Shown here: in pieces, positions 9,092 through 17,005 of the stretch
How positions within the stretch are numbered: the first letter of the stretch is position 1
How the letters are laid out: each line of letters starts with the position of its first letter
Assembly: GCA_002507565.1 (NCBI GenBank)
Contig: MOXJ01000008.1
Coordinates: 1 to 64,000, forward strand
Origin: Candidatus Reconcilbacillus cellulovorans
GTDB lineage: Bacteria; Bacillota; Bacilli; Paenibacillales; Reconciliibacillaceae
DNA: 64,000 nt
Direction of reading: 5' to 3'
Position numbers and translations under genes: made by a program
The notes under the pieces: model-generated
What the model saw: the letters and a program-made list of their open reading frames with translations, nothing else
Told to the model about the DNA's origin: nothing
Databases searched by the model: none

Positions 9092-9754
9092 ATGTGCCAG
9101 GGCGGACATCATCACCATCATCATGACTGGGAAACGCCGCGGATCCGGCGCGACCGCGCGGTCCGCGTCGGCATCGGCGGGCCGGTCGGATCGGGCAAGA
9201 CGGCGCTGGTGGAACGGCTGGCCCGACGCCTGAAGGACTGCTACAGCCTGGCGGTCATCACGAACGACATTTACACGAAGGAAGACGCGCGCATTTTGTT
9301 GAACACGGGCGTGTTGCCGGAAGACCGGATCATCGGCGTCGAAACCGGCGGCTGTCCGCATACGGCGATCCGCGAGGACGCGTCGATGAATTTCGAGGCG
9401 GTCGAGGAACTAGAGCGCCGTTTTCCCGATCTCGAGCTGATTTTCATCGAAAGCGGCGGGGACAACCTGGCGGCGGCGTTCAGCCCCGAGCTGGCCGACC
9501 GGTTCATTTACATTATCGACGTGGCGCAAGGGGAAAAAATTCCGCGCAAGGGCGGCCCCGGCATCATCCGGTCGGATTTTCTCGTCATCAACAAAATCGA
9601 TCTCGCGCCGTACGTCGGCGCAAGTCTGCGGGTCATGGAGGAAGATACGATCCGGATGCGGGGAAATCGTCCGTACGTGTTTACGAACCTGTTGACGGAG
9701 GAAGGGCTCGACCGGCTCCAGGAATGGTTGGAGCGGGAACTCGCGCATGCCTGA
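9092..9754 (+). CDS. ureG: Urease accessory GTPase UreG
   Basis: UreG (220 residues) is the SIMIBI-class GTPase that delivers nickel to apo-urease. The P-loop [15 protein letters not shown] is at about residues 27-41, the nickel-binding CPH motif appears in [16 protein letters not shown], and [11 protein letters not shown] and [10 protein letters not shown] follow. The N-terminus begins MCQGG plus six consecutive histidines and DW. Since ureE, the usual His-rich nickel chaperone, is missing, this His run may store nickel locally. That is an inference. It overlaps ureD by 8 bp. Confidence 0.95.
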   Translation: MCQGGHHHHHHDWETPRIRRDRAVRVGIGGPVGSGKTALVERLARRLKDCYSLAVITNDIYTKEDARILLNTGVLPEDRIIGVETGGCPHTAIREDASMNFEAVEELERRFPDLELIFIESGGDNLAAAFSPELADRFIYIIDVAQGEKIPRKGGPGIIRSDFLVINKIDLAPYVGASLRVMEEDTIRMRGNRPYVFTNLLTEEGLDRLQEWLERELAHA

Positions 9755-10565
9755 GGTGAAGGCCGAGCTGCGCGTCCGGTTGGAGCGCACGCCTCGCGGA
9801 ACCGAGATGGTGGAAAGTTTCGCGCAGGCGCCGCTCAAGGTCGCCAAGACGTTCGCGCTGCCCGGCGGCATGGCGGGAGTGACGGTGATGGACGTTTCGC
9901 CGGGAATGCTCGCCGGCGACCGGTATGAACAGGTGTGGAGTGTCGGGACAGGGGCGTCTGTTCGCGTCTCCACGCAGTCGTTCGCGAGAATCCATCCTTC
10001 CGACGGTCGGCCGAGCGTGCAGACGCTGTCGTTCGAGCTCGGGCCCGGCGCGTGGTTCGAATGGATGCCGGAACCCGTCATGCCGTTTCGCGACGCGCGG
10101 TTTGTCGGCTGTTGTCGGGTCCGCATGGCGCCCGGAGCCGTGTTCGCCATGACGGAAGTGCTTTGTCCGGGACGGACGCTGCGCGGGGAGGTGTTTCGCT
10201 ACACGCTGTACGACAGCCGGTTGTGCGTACGGGACGGCCGGGAGATCTGGTACGACGGACGCTTGCGCATCGAACCGGGCGGGGAAGCGGTCCGGCGGCG
10301 GGGTGTCGGCTTCGGCGGCCCCGGCGTGTGGGGAGGTTATACCCATTTGGGCGCTTTGTGGGTGTTTTCGGACCGGGTCAAGCCGATGCATGCGGATTTG
10401 ATGCGGGAAGCCGCAGAACGGTCAACCGACGGCGGTGCGCTTCTCGCCGGCGTCGGCGTGCTTGCGCGAAACGGAGTTGTGGTACAGGCGCTCGGACATC
10501 GCGCCTGGGAGATTCGCCGGCTGCTGCAAACGGTGTGGGATGCAACGCGTGTTTGTTTGTGTTAG
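9747..10565 (+). CDS. ureD: Urease accessory protein UreD
   Basis: UreD/UreH (272 residues) is the scaffold on which UreF and UreG assemble on urease. Recognisable parts are [46 protein letters not shown] and [10 protein letters not shown], followed by [13 protein letters not shown]. The start ATG lies inside the end of ureG. It is last in the operon; a LacI-type regulator follows 24 bp later in the same direction. Confidence 0.92.
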   Translation: MPEVKAELRVRLERTPRGTEMVESFAQAPLKVAKTFALPGGMAGVTVMDVSPGMLAGDRYEQVWSVGTGASVRVSTQSFARIHPSDGRPSVQTLSFELGPGAWFEWMPEPVMPFRDARFVGCCRVRMAPGAVFAMTEVLCPGRTLRGEVFRYTLYDSRLCVRDGREIWYDGRLRIEPGGEAVRRRGVGFGGPGVWGGYTHLGALWVFSDRVKPMHADLMREAAERSTDGGALLAGVGVLARNGVVVQALGHRAWEIRRLLQTVWDATRVCLC

Positions 10566-10589
10566 TATGGATTTTGGAGATGAACGAAC

Positions 10590-11621
10590 ATGCGGGGCAA
10601 AGTGACGTTGCAGCAGATCGCCGATCTCGCCGGCGTTTCGAAATTCGCGGTTTCGCGGGCGCTGTCGGGAAAACCCGGCGTCAGCCCGCAGACGCGCGAG
10701 TTGATCCTGAAAACAGCCGGACAGCTCGGCTATTTCGACCGCGTTCGCCGTCCGCCCGCCCGTGTTCCGGACCCGGCGCGCGGCGGGGAAGCGGCGTTGT
10801 CGGGGACTGTGGCCGTTTTGTTTCCGAATATTCGTTACCAGAACCGGGAATCGCCTTATTGGGGGCCGGTGTTCGACGGCATCGCGGAGCGGCTGGAGCA
10901 GATCGGTCTGGATATCGTGACGATGACGGAGCCGTCGGACGACGACGTGTTTCGCGTACTCAATCCGGCAGGGTTGCTCGGGACGATCGGGGTCGGCGTC
11001 ATTTCGACGCAAATGGCGCTCGGCGTCCGTAACAGGGGAATTCCGATCGTCATGGTTGATCATCAGGACCCGGCGGTCGTGTGCGATACGGTGTTTATGG
11101 ACAATTTCACGTGCACGCGCGAGCTGGTCGGCAAGCTGATCGGCAAGGGGTTCAGGGCGTTTCAGTTTGTCGGGCAGATCGATTTTTCGCCGAGCTTTTA
11201 CGAACGGTGGCTCGGATTCCGTTCGGCGCTGGAGGATTTCAAATTGCCGTTTGCCCAGGCACCCGCACTTGTCGGCGCCGAGGCGGGTTATCCGGACGGC
11301 GTACGTCGGGCGATCGGAGCGATGGAATACATGCCGGAGGTGTTCGTTTGCGCGAACGATGCGACGGCGGTCGCCGTCGTCGAAGCGTTGCGGGCGCGGG
11401 GCGTGCGGGTTCCGGAAGATTGCGCGGTGACCGGTTTCGACAATACGGAGCAGAGTGCCGCCTGTGATCCTCCGCTGACGACGGTCGACGTGCCGAAGCG
11501 ACTGCTCGGCATGCGGGCGGTCGACAAACTGCTCTGGCGCATCAGGCATCCCGACGATCCTCCGGAAAAAACGCTGATTTACGGCAAAACGATCTGGCGG
11601 GCGTCGACGGAGCGCAGATGA
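10590..11621 (+). CDS. LacI-family transcriptional regulator
   Basis: This 343-residue regulator has an N-terminal LacI helix-turn-helix (VTLQQIADLAGVSKFAVSRALSG, residues 5-27) and a periplasmic-binding-protein-like effector domain (about 70-335) with VFVCANDATAVAVVEALRARG and CAVTGFDNTE. The ligand is probably a sugar but cannot be told. It lies 24 bp after ureD with a modest ribosome site (GGAGAT), so it may be co-transcribed with urease, yet a nitrogen role for this family would be unusual. Control of a distant sugar operon, or of the rhamnose genes beyond the IS, is possible. Confidence 0.85.
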   Translation: MRGKVTLQQIADLAGVSKFAVSRALSGKPGVSPQTRELILKTAGQLGYFDRVRRPPARVPDPARGGEAALSGTVAVLFPNIRYQNRESPYWGPVFDGIAERLEQIGLDIVTMTEPSDDDVFRVLNPAGLLGTIGVGVISTQMALGVRNRGIPIVMVDHQDPAVVCDTVFMDNFTCTRELVGKLIGKGFRAFQFVGQIDFSPSFYERWLGFRSALEDFKLPFAQAPALVGAEAGYPDGVRRAIGAMEYMPEVFVCANDATAVAVVEALRARGVRVPEDCAVTGFDNTEQSAACDPPLTTVDVPKRLLGMRAVDKLLWRIRHPDDPPEKTLIYGKTIWRASTERR

Positions 11622-11631
11622 TGCAACGCTT

Positions 11632-12315
11632 TCAGTGTTCGCGGGGCGGAGCAAACAGTCCGGCCAGTTTGGCGAAGGGATTGGCGGTTTCGTCGGTATC
11701 GGCGTCGCCGGAAGAGTAAATGACGCGGGTTTCGTATTTGGAGAGCTCTTCCGGTGTATTCGTCCGAAGTTCAAAACAGTCCTGAGCTTGCAGGAACAGC
11801 CGCGCCGTCGTTCGGGCGTCGTCGAGCGCACGGTGCTCGTGGCCTTCTATGGCGACCCCGACGATTTCGCAAGCTTTCCTCAAGCCGATCTGGCGGAAAC
11901 GTGTTCCGTTTTCACGGCTGTAGCGCTCGGAAAACTGCCGCTGCAAATCGTTGTGGTTGCGGAACCATTCGCCGATGTCGAGGCCGAGTTCCTGGCACCG
12001 CTCGATCAGCAAAATACGGTCTTCCGGTCCCCACGTACAAAAATAGCAAGGCCGATCGCCGACCCAGGCACGAAACGCATCGATCGCTTCCGCAAACGTC
12101 GGGGCATCGGCGAGCTGCGTCCTTTCGATGCCGGTCAGCTGGACGGTGTCGTTGTTGAGATGTGTTCTGGGCTTGACGAGCGTAGAAAACGTGTCGGCGA
12201 TCAACCATTCGCCGGATGCCGGGTCGCGCGTCAGCCGGACGGCTCCGATCTCGATGATTTCCCCCGTGCGCGAACGGTTCGACGAAAATTCAAGATCGTA
12301 GACGATGGCGTCCAT
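11632..12315 (-). CDS. DEDDh 3'-5' exonuclease (DnaQ/KapD-like)
   Basis: This 227-residue protein has the DnaQ-type exonuclease fold. ExoI is YDLEFSS with the DxE pair near residue 7, ExoII lies around FCTWGPEDRILL (about 94-105), and ExoIII is EHRALDDARTTARLF near 160, with the His of the DEDDh class. It fits stand-alone KapD-like exonucleases of Bacilli rather than the polymerase proofreading subunit, because no partner domain is attached. It converges on the LacI gene with 10 bp between stops. A good ribosome site (GGGAAGGGAG) precedes the ATG. Confidence 0.85.
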   Translation of the reverse strand: MDAIVYDLEFSSNRSRTGEIIEIGAVRLTRDPASGEWLIADTFSTLVKPRTHLNNDTVQLTGIERTQLADAPTFAEAIDAFRAWVGDRPCYFCTWGPEDRILLIERCQELGLDIGEWFRNHNDLQRQFSERYSRENGTRFRQIGLRKACEIVGVAIEGHEHRALDDARTTARLFLQAQDCFELRTNTPEELSKYETRVIYSSGDADTDETANPFAKLAGLFAPPREH

Positions 12316-12420
12316 GGCGGACGGTTTCTCCCTTCCCGAAACGGTCTGGCCGTGTCGTCGGTTTCATTTTAACAGATGGCCGGGCGCTTGTTGAGGGGTG
12401 TGAGTTTTTGTTTTTTAAGT

Positions 12421-12447
12421 CTTTTGAAATGTATCCCATCGGCTCAG
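12421..12447 (+). repeat. Left terminal inverted repeat of IS element
   Basis: It starts CTTTTG and ends TATCCCATCGGCTCAG. Its reverse complement recurs at 13570-13596, with three mismatches in the five-base middle part. Confidence 0.8.
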
Positions 12448-12462
12448 AAACGACTTGAGGAT

Positions 12463-13368
12463 TCATACAGAAGAAACGAGTTTCCGGTAAGTCGTGCGGC
12501 CGGTCGTCGCGCACAGCCGGAGCAGTGCGGCGAAAGCGCATGCATTCGTAAAACCCGCATTCAACCGATAGGCGTATTCATCCCAGTATGCTTGCCGGTG
12601 TTTGCGCCCGATGCCGCGGAACGTCCTGCGAAGCCATTGCCGTGCGGCACGAAAGATGAGGAGCCCTTTTTTCCGCGCCGGAGCTCTGAACCTGCCGATG
12701 CTGATTTCCGACGGACGGACGTTCTCTTCGCAATGGTCCTCGATGAATTTCCACACATCGCCCTTGTGCGTCCACGATCGATCGTGTGGGTTTTTTGCCG
12801 CTTCTTTCAGTTTGACGGCTACCGGGCGAACGTCCGCCGTTTCGGAAATTCCGACCAAAACAGGAAACTCTCTCGGATCCCGCCAGATCGACGAGCTGCA
12901 TCCCATATAAGGACGGTATTCGCCGTCGCAGATGCGGACGATTCCGGACAGTTTGCGTTTGCGGTCGTCTTCGGAGATCGCTTTACGCAATTTGTGCAGC
13001 ATCGTCCAGGCCGTTTTATAGGTCACCCTGATTTTCTGCGCTAATGCCTTGGCCGTAATGCCGTCGTTTTGCGCAAGGCAGCGGGCTGCGTAGAACCATT
13101 TGACGAGAGGGGTACGGCTGCCTTCCATGACGGTGCCCGCGGTAAGCGACGCTTGGTGCCCGCACCGAGTACATTCGTAAAGCGGCAGTCGGCGGGTCGC
13201 GACCTTGTAGGCGCCGCCGTTACCGCATCGGGGACACCGGAAGCCGTCGGGCCAACGGAGACGAAAAAGAAACTCGGCGCATTCGGATTCCTCGGAAAAG
13301 CGCAGTTCGGGCGCATCCTGTGCCTTTTCGGACGGCGCGATTGCGGAAAAAACTGTGGATTCGTTCAC
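12463..13368 (-). CDS. IS1595-family transposase, probably catalytically degenerate
   Basis: The 301-residue protein has the IS1595 layout. An N-terminal zinc ribbon (FRCPRCG near residue 43, YECTRCG near 64) is followed by a helix-turn-helix-like part (AKALAQKIRVTYKTAWTMLHKLR) and a C-terminal catalytic region ending in the family motif DEYAYRLN. Active relatives keep an Asp in the middle (T-D-x-W-type) and an N-x-x-K/E residue before the last helix. Here the matching stretches read SIGRF and FRAARQWLRRTF, so I cannot find the full catalytic set. The reading frame is nevertheless open and the ends intact, which fits a decaying copy, a trans-mobilised copy or a co-opted protein. Confidence 0.75.
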   Translation of the reverse strand: MNESTVFSAIAPSEKAQDAPELRFSEESECAEFLFRLRWPDGFRCPRCGNGGAYKVATRRLPLYECTRCGHQASLTAGTVMEGSRTPLVKWFYAARCLAQNDGITAKALAQKIRVTYKTAWTMLHKLRKAISEDDRKRKLSGIVRICDGEYRPYMGCSSSIWRDPREFPVLVGISETADVRPVAVKLKEAAKNPHDRSWTHKGDVWKFIEDHCEENVRPSEISIGRFRAPARKKGLLIFRAARQWLRRTFRGIGRKHRQAYWDEYAYRLNAGFTNACAFAALLRLCATTGRTTYRKLVSSV

Positions 13369-13569
13369 GGTGCGACACCTCCCGACAAGACGAGGATATC
13401 AAACATATGTTCGTATTTCAAGTCCTTCGTCGAAAAATTTTTCGGCCGCAATTACCGGAAGTCCGCTGCGGCCGACCTGCTGTTTCTCGGGTGCATCGGG
13501 ACAGACGCCGCTGCGCGAAGCGGCATGGGGCGGGGGTTAGGGTGGACCCGCGCTTTTCCTGCTTCTCCC
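13369..13569. other. Non-coding right arm of the IS element
   Basis: There is no reading frame of note. The segment separates the transposase start from the right inverted repeat and probably carries the transposase promoter on the minus strand; I see no strong -10/-35 pair. Confidence 0.4.
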
Positions 13570-13596
13570 CTGAGCCGATGGGATAAAGTGCAAAAG
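13570..13596 (-). repeat. Right terminal inverted repeat of IS element
   Basis: CTGAGCCGATGGGATA (13570-13585) is the exact reverse complement of the inner part of the left repeat. The outer CAAAAG also matches. Confidence 0.8.
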
Positions 13597-13601
13597 CAAT
13601 T

Positions 13602-13630
13602 TTGAACACTGCGCGAACATGTGGTACAAT
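13602..13630 (+). promoter_or_regulatory. Sigma-A promoter of the rhamnose operon
   Basis: TTGAAC (13602-13607) and TACAAT (13625-13630) are 17 bp apart. The transcript would start about 30 bp before the first rha gene. The element sits immediately outside the IS, so any upstream activator sites have been displaced or replaced by IS sequence. Confidence 0.75.
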
Positions 13631-13666
13631 AAAAACAGACATTATCCCAACAAATCGGAGGTCATC

Positions 13667-15739
13667 ATGGTTGCGAATCTGTGGGATCCCGACAAAGCCC
13701 GAGTCTGTGAGACCGAACTGGCGCGGCTCGTCTACCGCTCCAACCTGCTCGGCGCCGACCGTTCCGTCGCGAACTGGGGCGGCGGCAACACGTCGGTCAA
13801 GACGACGGAGACCGACTTCCGCGGCCGTCCGGTCCGCGTGTTGTGGGTCAAGGGCAGCGGTTCCGACCTCGCTACAGCCCGTGAAAAACACTTCACGGGT
13901 TTAAGGCTCGACGACATTTTGCCGCTCATGGACGAACGCGACGACATGACCGACGAGGACATGGTCGCCTACCTGACGCATTGCATGATCGACCCCAAAC
14001 ATCCGCGCATGTCGATCGAAACGCTTCTGCACGCCTTTTTGCCGTTTCCGCACGTCGACCACACGCATCCCGACGCGATCATCAGCATCTGCTGCACGAG
14101 CCGCGGCCGGGACATCGCGCGCGAAATCTACGGCGACCGGTTCGTCTGGGTACCTTACGTCCGCCCGGGTTTCCGGCTTTCCAAAATGATCGCCGAAGCC
14201 GTCCGCGAGAACCCGAAAGCCGAGCTCGTCCTGATGGAAAAACACGGCCTCGTCACATGGGGCGAGACGTCGGAAGACTGCTACCGCCGTACGATCGCCA
14301 TCATCCAAGAAGCCGAAACTTACATCGAAGCGCGAGTCCGAGAAGACGCCTTGTTCGGCGGGCCGAAACACGAAGCGTTGCCGTCGGAACGCCGCAAGGA
14401 AATCGCCGCGGCCGTCATGCCGTTCGTACGGGGCCTCGTCAGCCGCGAAAAACGGATGCTGCTCGCGTTCGACGACGGCGACGACATCCTGCGCTTCGTC
14501 AACGCCCGCGACGCGGCGCGCCTTTCGCAAATCGGCGCGGCGTGCCCCGACCATCTCGTTCATACGAAACGGGTACCGCTGTTCGTCGACTGGGACCCGG
14601 CGTCCGGCGACGTCGAATCGCTGAAACGGGCGCTCCGCGAAGGCATCGAGACGTACAAACGCGACTACCGCGCCTATTTCGAGGCGAACCGCAACGAAGG
14701 CGACGTCATGAGCGAACCTGCGCCGCGCGTCATCCTCATCCCCGGCGTCGGCATGATCACGACCGGAAAAAGCCGCGCGATGGCACTCGTCAGCGCCGCC
14801 TTGTACCACCGCGCGGTCGCCGTCATGCGCGGCGCGACGACGCTCGGCGATTTCGTCTCGCTGAACGAAAACGAATCCTACAACGTCGAATACTGGCCGC
14901 TCGAACTGTACAAATTGACGCTGGCGCCGCCGGAAGCCGAATTTTCGCGGCAAGTCGCGCTCGTCACCGGCGGGGCGGGCGGCATCGGCAGCGCGACGGC
15001 GCGCCGGCTGGCGGCCGAAGGCGCCCACGTCGTCGTCGCCGACCTGAACCTGGAAGGCGCGAAAGCGGTGGCGGACGAACTGAACGCCGAATTCGGCGAA
15101 GGCCGGGCGATCGCCGTCAAGATGGACGTGACGGACGAAGCCGAAGTCGCGGCGGCGTTCCGCGAAGCGGCGCTGATGTACGGCGGCGTCGACATTCTCG
15201 TCAACAACGCCGGACTCGCCACCTCCAGTCCGTTCGACGAAACGTCGCTCGACGAATGGCGGCTCAACCTGAACGTGCTCGGCACCGGCTACTTTCTCGC
15301 CGCGCGCGAGGCGTTCCGCATGATGAAAGAGCAGGGCGTCGGCGGCAGCATGATTTTCATCGGCTCGAAAAACTCCGTCTACGCCGGCAAAAACGCTTCC
15401 GCCTACAGCGCGGCTAAGGCGCTCGAAGTCCATCTCGCCCGCTGCGTCGCCGCCGAAGGTGGAGAGTACGGCATTCGCGTCAACTGCGTCCTGCCCGACG
15501 CCGTCCTGCAGGGCTCGAAAATCTGGACGTCGGAATGGCGCAAAGAACGCGCGGCGACGTACGGCATCCGTCCCGAAGAATTGGAAGAGTATTACCGGAA
15601 AAGAACGATTTTGCTGCAAAACGTCTACCCGCAGGACATCGCCGAGGCGGTTGCGTTTTTCGCCTCGTCCCGATCGGCCAAAACGACCGGCTGCATGCTG
15701 ACCGTCGACGGCGGCGTAGCGGCGGCGTTCACGCGATAA
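13667..15739 (+). CDS. rhaEW: Bifunctional rhamnulose-1-phosphate aldolase/lactaldehyde dehydrogenase
   Basis: This is a two-domain enzyme of 690 residues. The first 400 or so residues are a class II aldolase (NWGGGNTSVK, LWVKGSGSDLA, HVDHTHPDAI with zinc-binding His residues, MEKHGLVTWG). From about residue 420 there is a short-chain dehydrogenase (VTGGAGGIGSATARRLA for NAD binding, DILVNNAGLA, and catalytic YSAAK). It should cleave L-rhamnulose-1-phosphate to DHAP and L-lactaldehyde and then act on the aldehyde, as for B. subtilis RhaEW (YuxG). The ATG at 13667 follows GGAGGT; an upstream in-frame ATG at 13619 lies in the promoter. Confidence 0.92.
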   Translation: MVANLWDPDKARVCETELARLVYRSNLLGADRSVANWGGGNTSVKTTETDFRGRPVRVLWVKGSGSDLATAREKHFTGLRLDDILPLMDERDDMTDEDMVAYLTHCMIDPKHPRMSIETLLHAFLPFPHVDHTHPDAIISICCTSRGRDIAREIYGDRFVWVPYVRPGFRLSKMIAEAVRENPKAELVLMEKHGLVTWGETSEDCYRRTIAIIQEAETYIEARVREDALFGGPKHEALPSERRKEIAAAVMPFVRGLVSREKRMLLAFDDGDDILRFVNARDAARLSQIGAACPDHLVHTKRVPLFVDWDPASGDVESLKRALREGIETYKRDYRAYFEANRNEGDVMSEPAPRVILIPGVGMITTGKSRAMALVSAALYHRAVAVMRGATTLGDFVSLNENESYNVEYWPLELYKLTLAPPEAEFSRQVALVTGGAGGIGSATARRLAAEGAHVVVADLNLEGAKAVADELNAEFGEGRAIAVKMDVTDEAEVAAAFREAALMYGGVDILVNNAGLATSSPFDETSLDEWRLNLNVLGTGYFLAAREAFRMMKEQGVGGSMIFIGSKNSVYAGKNASAYSAAKALEVHLARCVAAEGGEYGIRVNCVLPDAVLQGSKIWTSEWRKERAATYGIRPEELEEYYRKRTILLQNVYPQDIAEAVAFFASSRSAKTTGCMLTVDGGVAAAFTR

Positions 15740-15781
15740 GAACCGCGCGATTCACCGCGCAGGAAAGGAGCGAACCGTTCC

Positions 15782-17005
15782 ATGAACCTCGACCGCGAAT
15801 ACCGGCTGTTTGAAGAACGACAGAACGCGCGCGGCATCGACCTCGCCCGCGTCAAAGAAAAACTGAAGGCGTTCCGCGTCGAAACGCCGTCGTGGGGCTA
15901 CGGCGACTCCGGCACGCGGTTCAAAGTGTTCCGCAAGGCCGGCGTTCCGCGCAACCCGTTCGAAAAACTCGAAGACGCCGCGATGGTGCACCGACTGACC
16001 GGCATTTGCCCGACAGTCGCCGTCCACATCCCGTGGGACCGCGTCGACGACTACGCCGAGCTTAAACGCCACGCGGAATCGCTCGGCATTGCGATCGGCG
16101 CCGTCAACCCGAACCTGTTTCAAGACGACGACTACATGCTGGGCAGCGTGACGCACACCGATCCGCGCGTCCGCCGGAAAGCGATCAACCACATCCTGGA
16201 ATGCATCGACGTCATGCGCGCGGTCGGGTCGAACATCCTCAGCCTGTGGTTTGCGGACGGCACCAACTATCCCGGCCAGGGCGACATCCGCCGGCGCAAG
16301 GCGTGGATGGAAGAAGCGCTGCGCGAAGTGTACGCCCGGCTCGATCCCGGCATGCGCATGCTGATCGAATACAAATTTTTTGAGCCGGCTTTTTACCATA
16401 CCGACTTGGCCGATTGGGGCATGGCGTTCAACCTGGCGAACAAACTCGGCCCCCAGGCGGAGGTGCTCGTCGATACCGGCCATCATCCGCAGGGAACGAA
16501 CGTCGAACACATCGTCGCGTATTTGCTGGACGAGAAAAAACTCGGCGGTTTTCATTTCAACAGCCGCAAATACGCCGACGACGACCTGATCGTCGGCGCG
16601 ATCAATCCGTACGAGCTGTTCCTCATTTTCTACCAAATCGTCGAGGCGGCCGAAAACGGCGACGACGGCGTGCGCGAAACGGCGGACAACATCGCCTACA
16701 TGATCGACCAGAGCCACAACATCGAGCCGAAAATTCCTGCAATGATCCGTTCGGTGCTGAACGTCCAAACCCAATACGCCAAGGCGCTGCTTATCAATTT
16801 CGACGAAGTGCGCCGCGCTCAGGAAGCCGGCGACGTGCTGGCGGCCGAACACGCCGTCCGCAGCGCGTTCGAGACCGACGTTTCGCCGCTGCTTGCGGTC
16901 GTCCGCGAGGAAATGGGCGTTCCCGTCGACCCGATGGACGCCTACCGCAAAAGCGGCTACGCCGAGAAAATTTTGGCGCGCGGCGTAGGAGGTGCGGGCT
17001 GGTGA
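15782..17005 (+). CDS. rhaI: L-rhamnose isomerase
   Basis: This 407-residue enzyme is a TIM-barrel isomerase of the RhaI type found in Pseudomonas and many Bacilli, not the E. coli RhaA type. It converts L-rhamnose to L-rhamnulose. Metal-binding and catalytic residues lie in MLIEYKFFEPAFY, VLVDTGHHPQGTNVEHIVA and GGFHFNSRKYADDDL. The opening LDREYRLFEERQNARGIDL is typical. AGGAAAGGAGC provides the ribosome site. Second gene of the operon. Confidence 0.93.
   Translation: MNLDREYRLFEERQNARGIDLARVKEKLKAFRVETPSWGYGDSGTRFKVFRKAGVPRNPFEKLEDAAMVHRLTGICPTVAVHIPWDRVDDYAELKRHAESLGIAIGAVNPNLFQDDDYMLGSVTHTDPRVRRKAINHILECIDVMRAVGSNILSLWFADGTNYPGQGDIRRRKAWMEEALREVYARLDPGMRMLIEYKFFEPAFYHTDLADWGMAFNLANKLGPQAEVLVDTGHHPQGTNVEHIVAYLLDEKKLGGFHFNSRKYADDDLIVGAINPYELFLIFYQIVEAAENGDDGVRETADNIAYMIDQSHNIEPKIPAMIRSVLNVQTQYAKALLINFDEVRRAQEAGDVLAAEHAVRSAFETDVSPLLAVVREEMGVPVDPMDAYRKSGYAEKILARGVGGAGW

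Larger units (their letters stand above)
12421..13596. mobile_element. IS1595-like insertion element (about 1.18 kb)
   Basis: A single transposase gene is bounded by 27-bp inverted repeats (12421-12447 and 13570-13596) that match at 24 of 27 positions; the inner 16 bases are identical. No clear 8-bp target duplication is visible at the edges, so the insertion may be old. The 200 bp between the transposase start and the right repeat hold no gene. The right end stops five bases before the -35 box of the rhamnose operon. Confidence 0.75.

Noticed and set aside
12422-13606. TTTTGAA on both sides of the IS as a possible target duplication
   Set aside because: The left copy lies inside the 27-bp inverted repeat and the right copy outside it, so the two are not symmetrical about the element ends.
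13901-15619. Very long minus-strand open frames opposite rhaEW, accC, ureC, metG and other genes
   Set aside because: In GC-rich DNA the frames opposite real genes stay open by codon bias. They are Arg-, Asp- and His-rich and show no domains.
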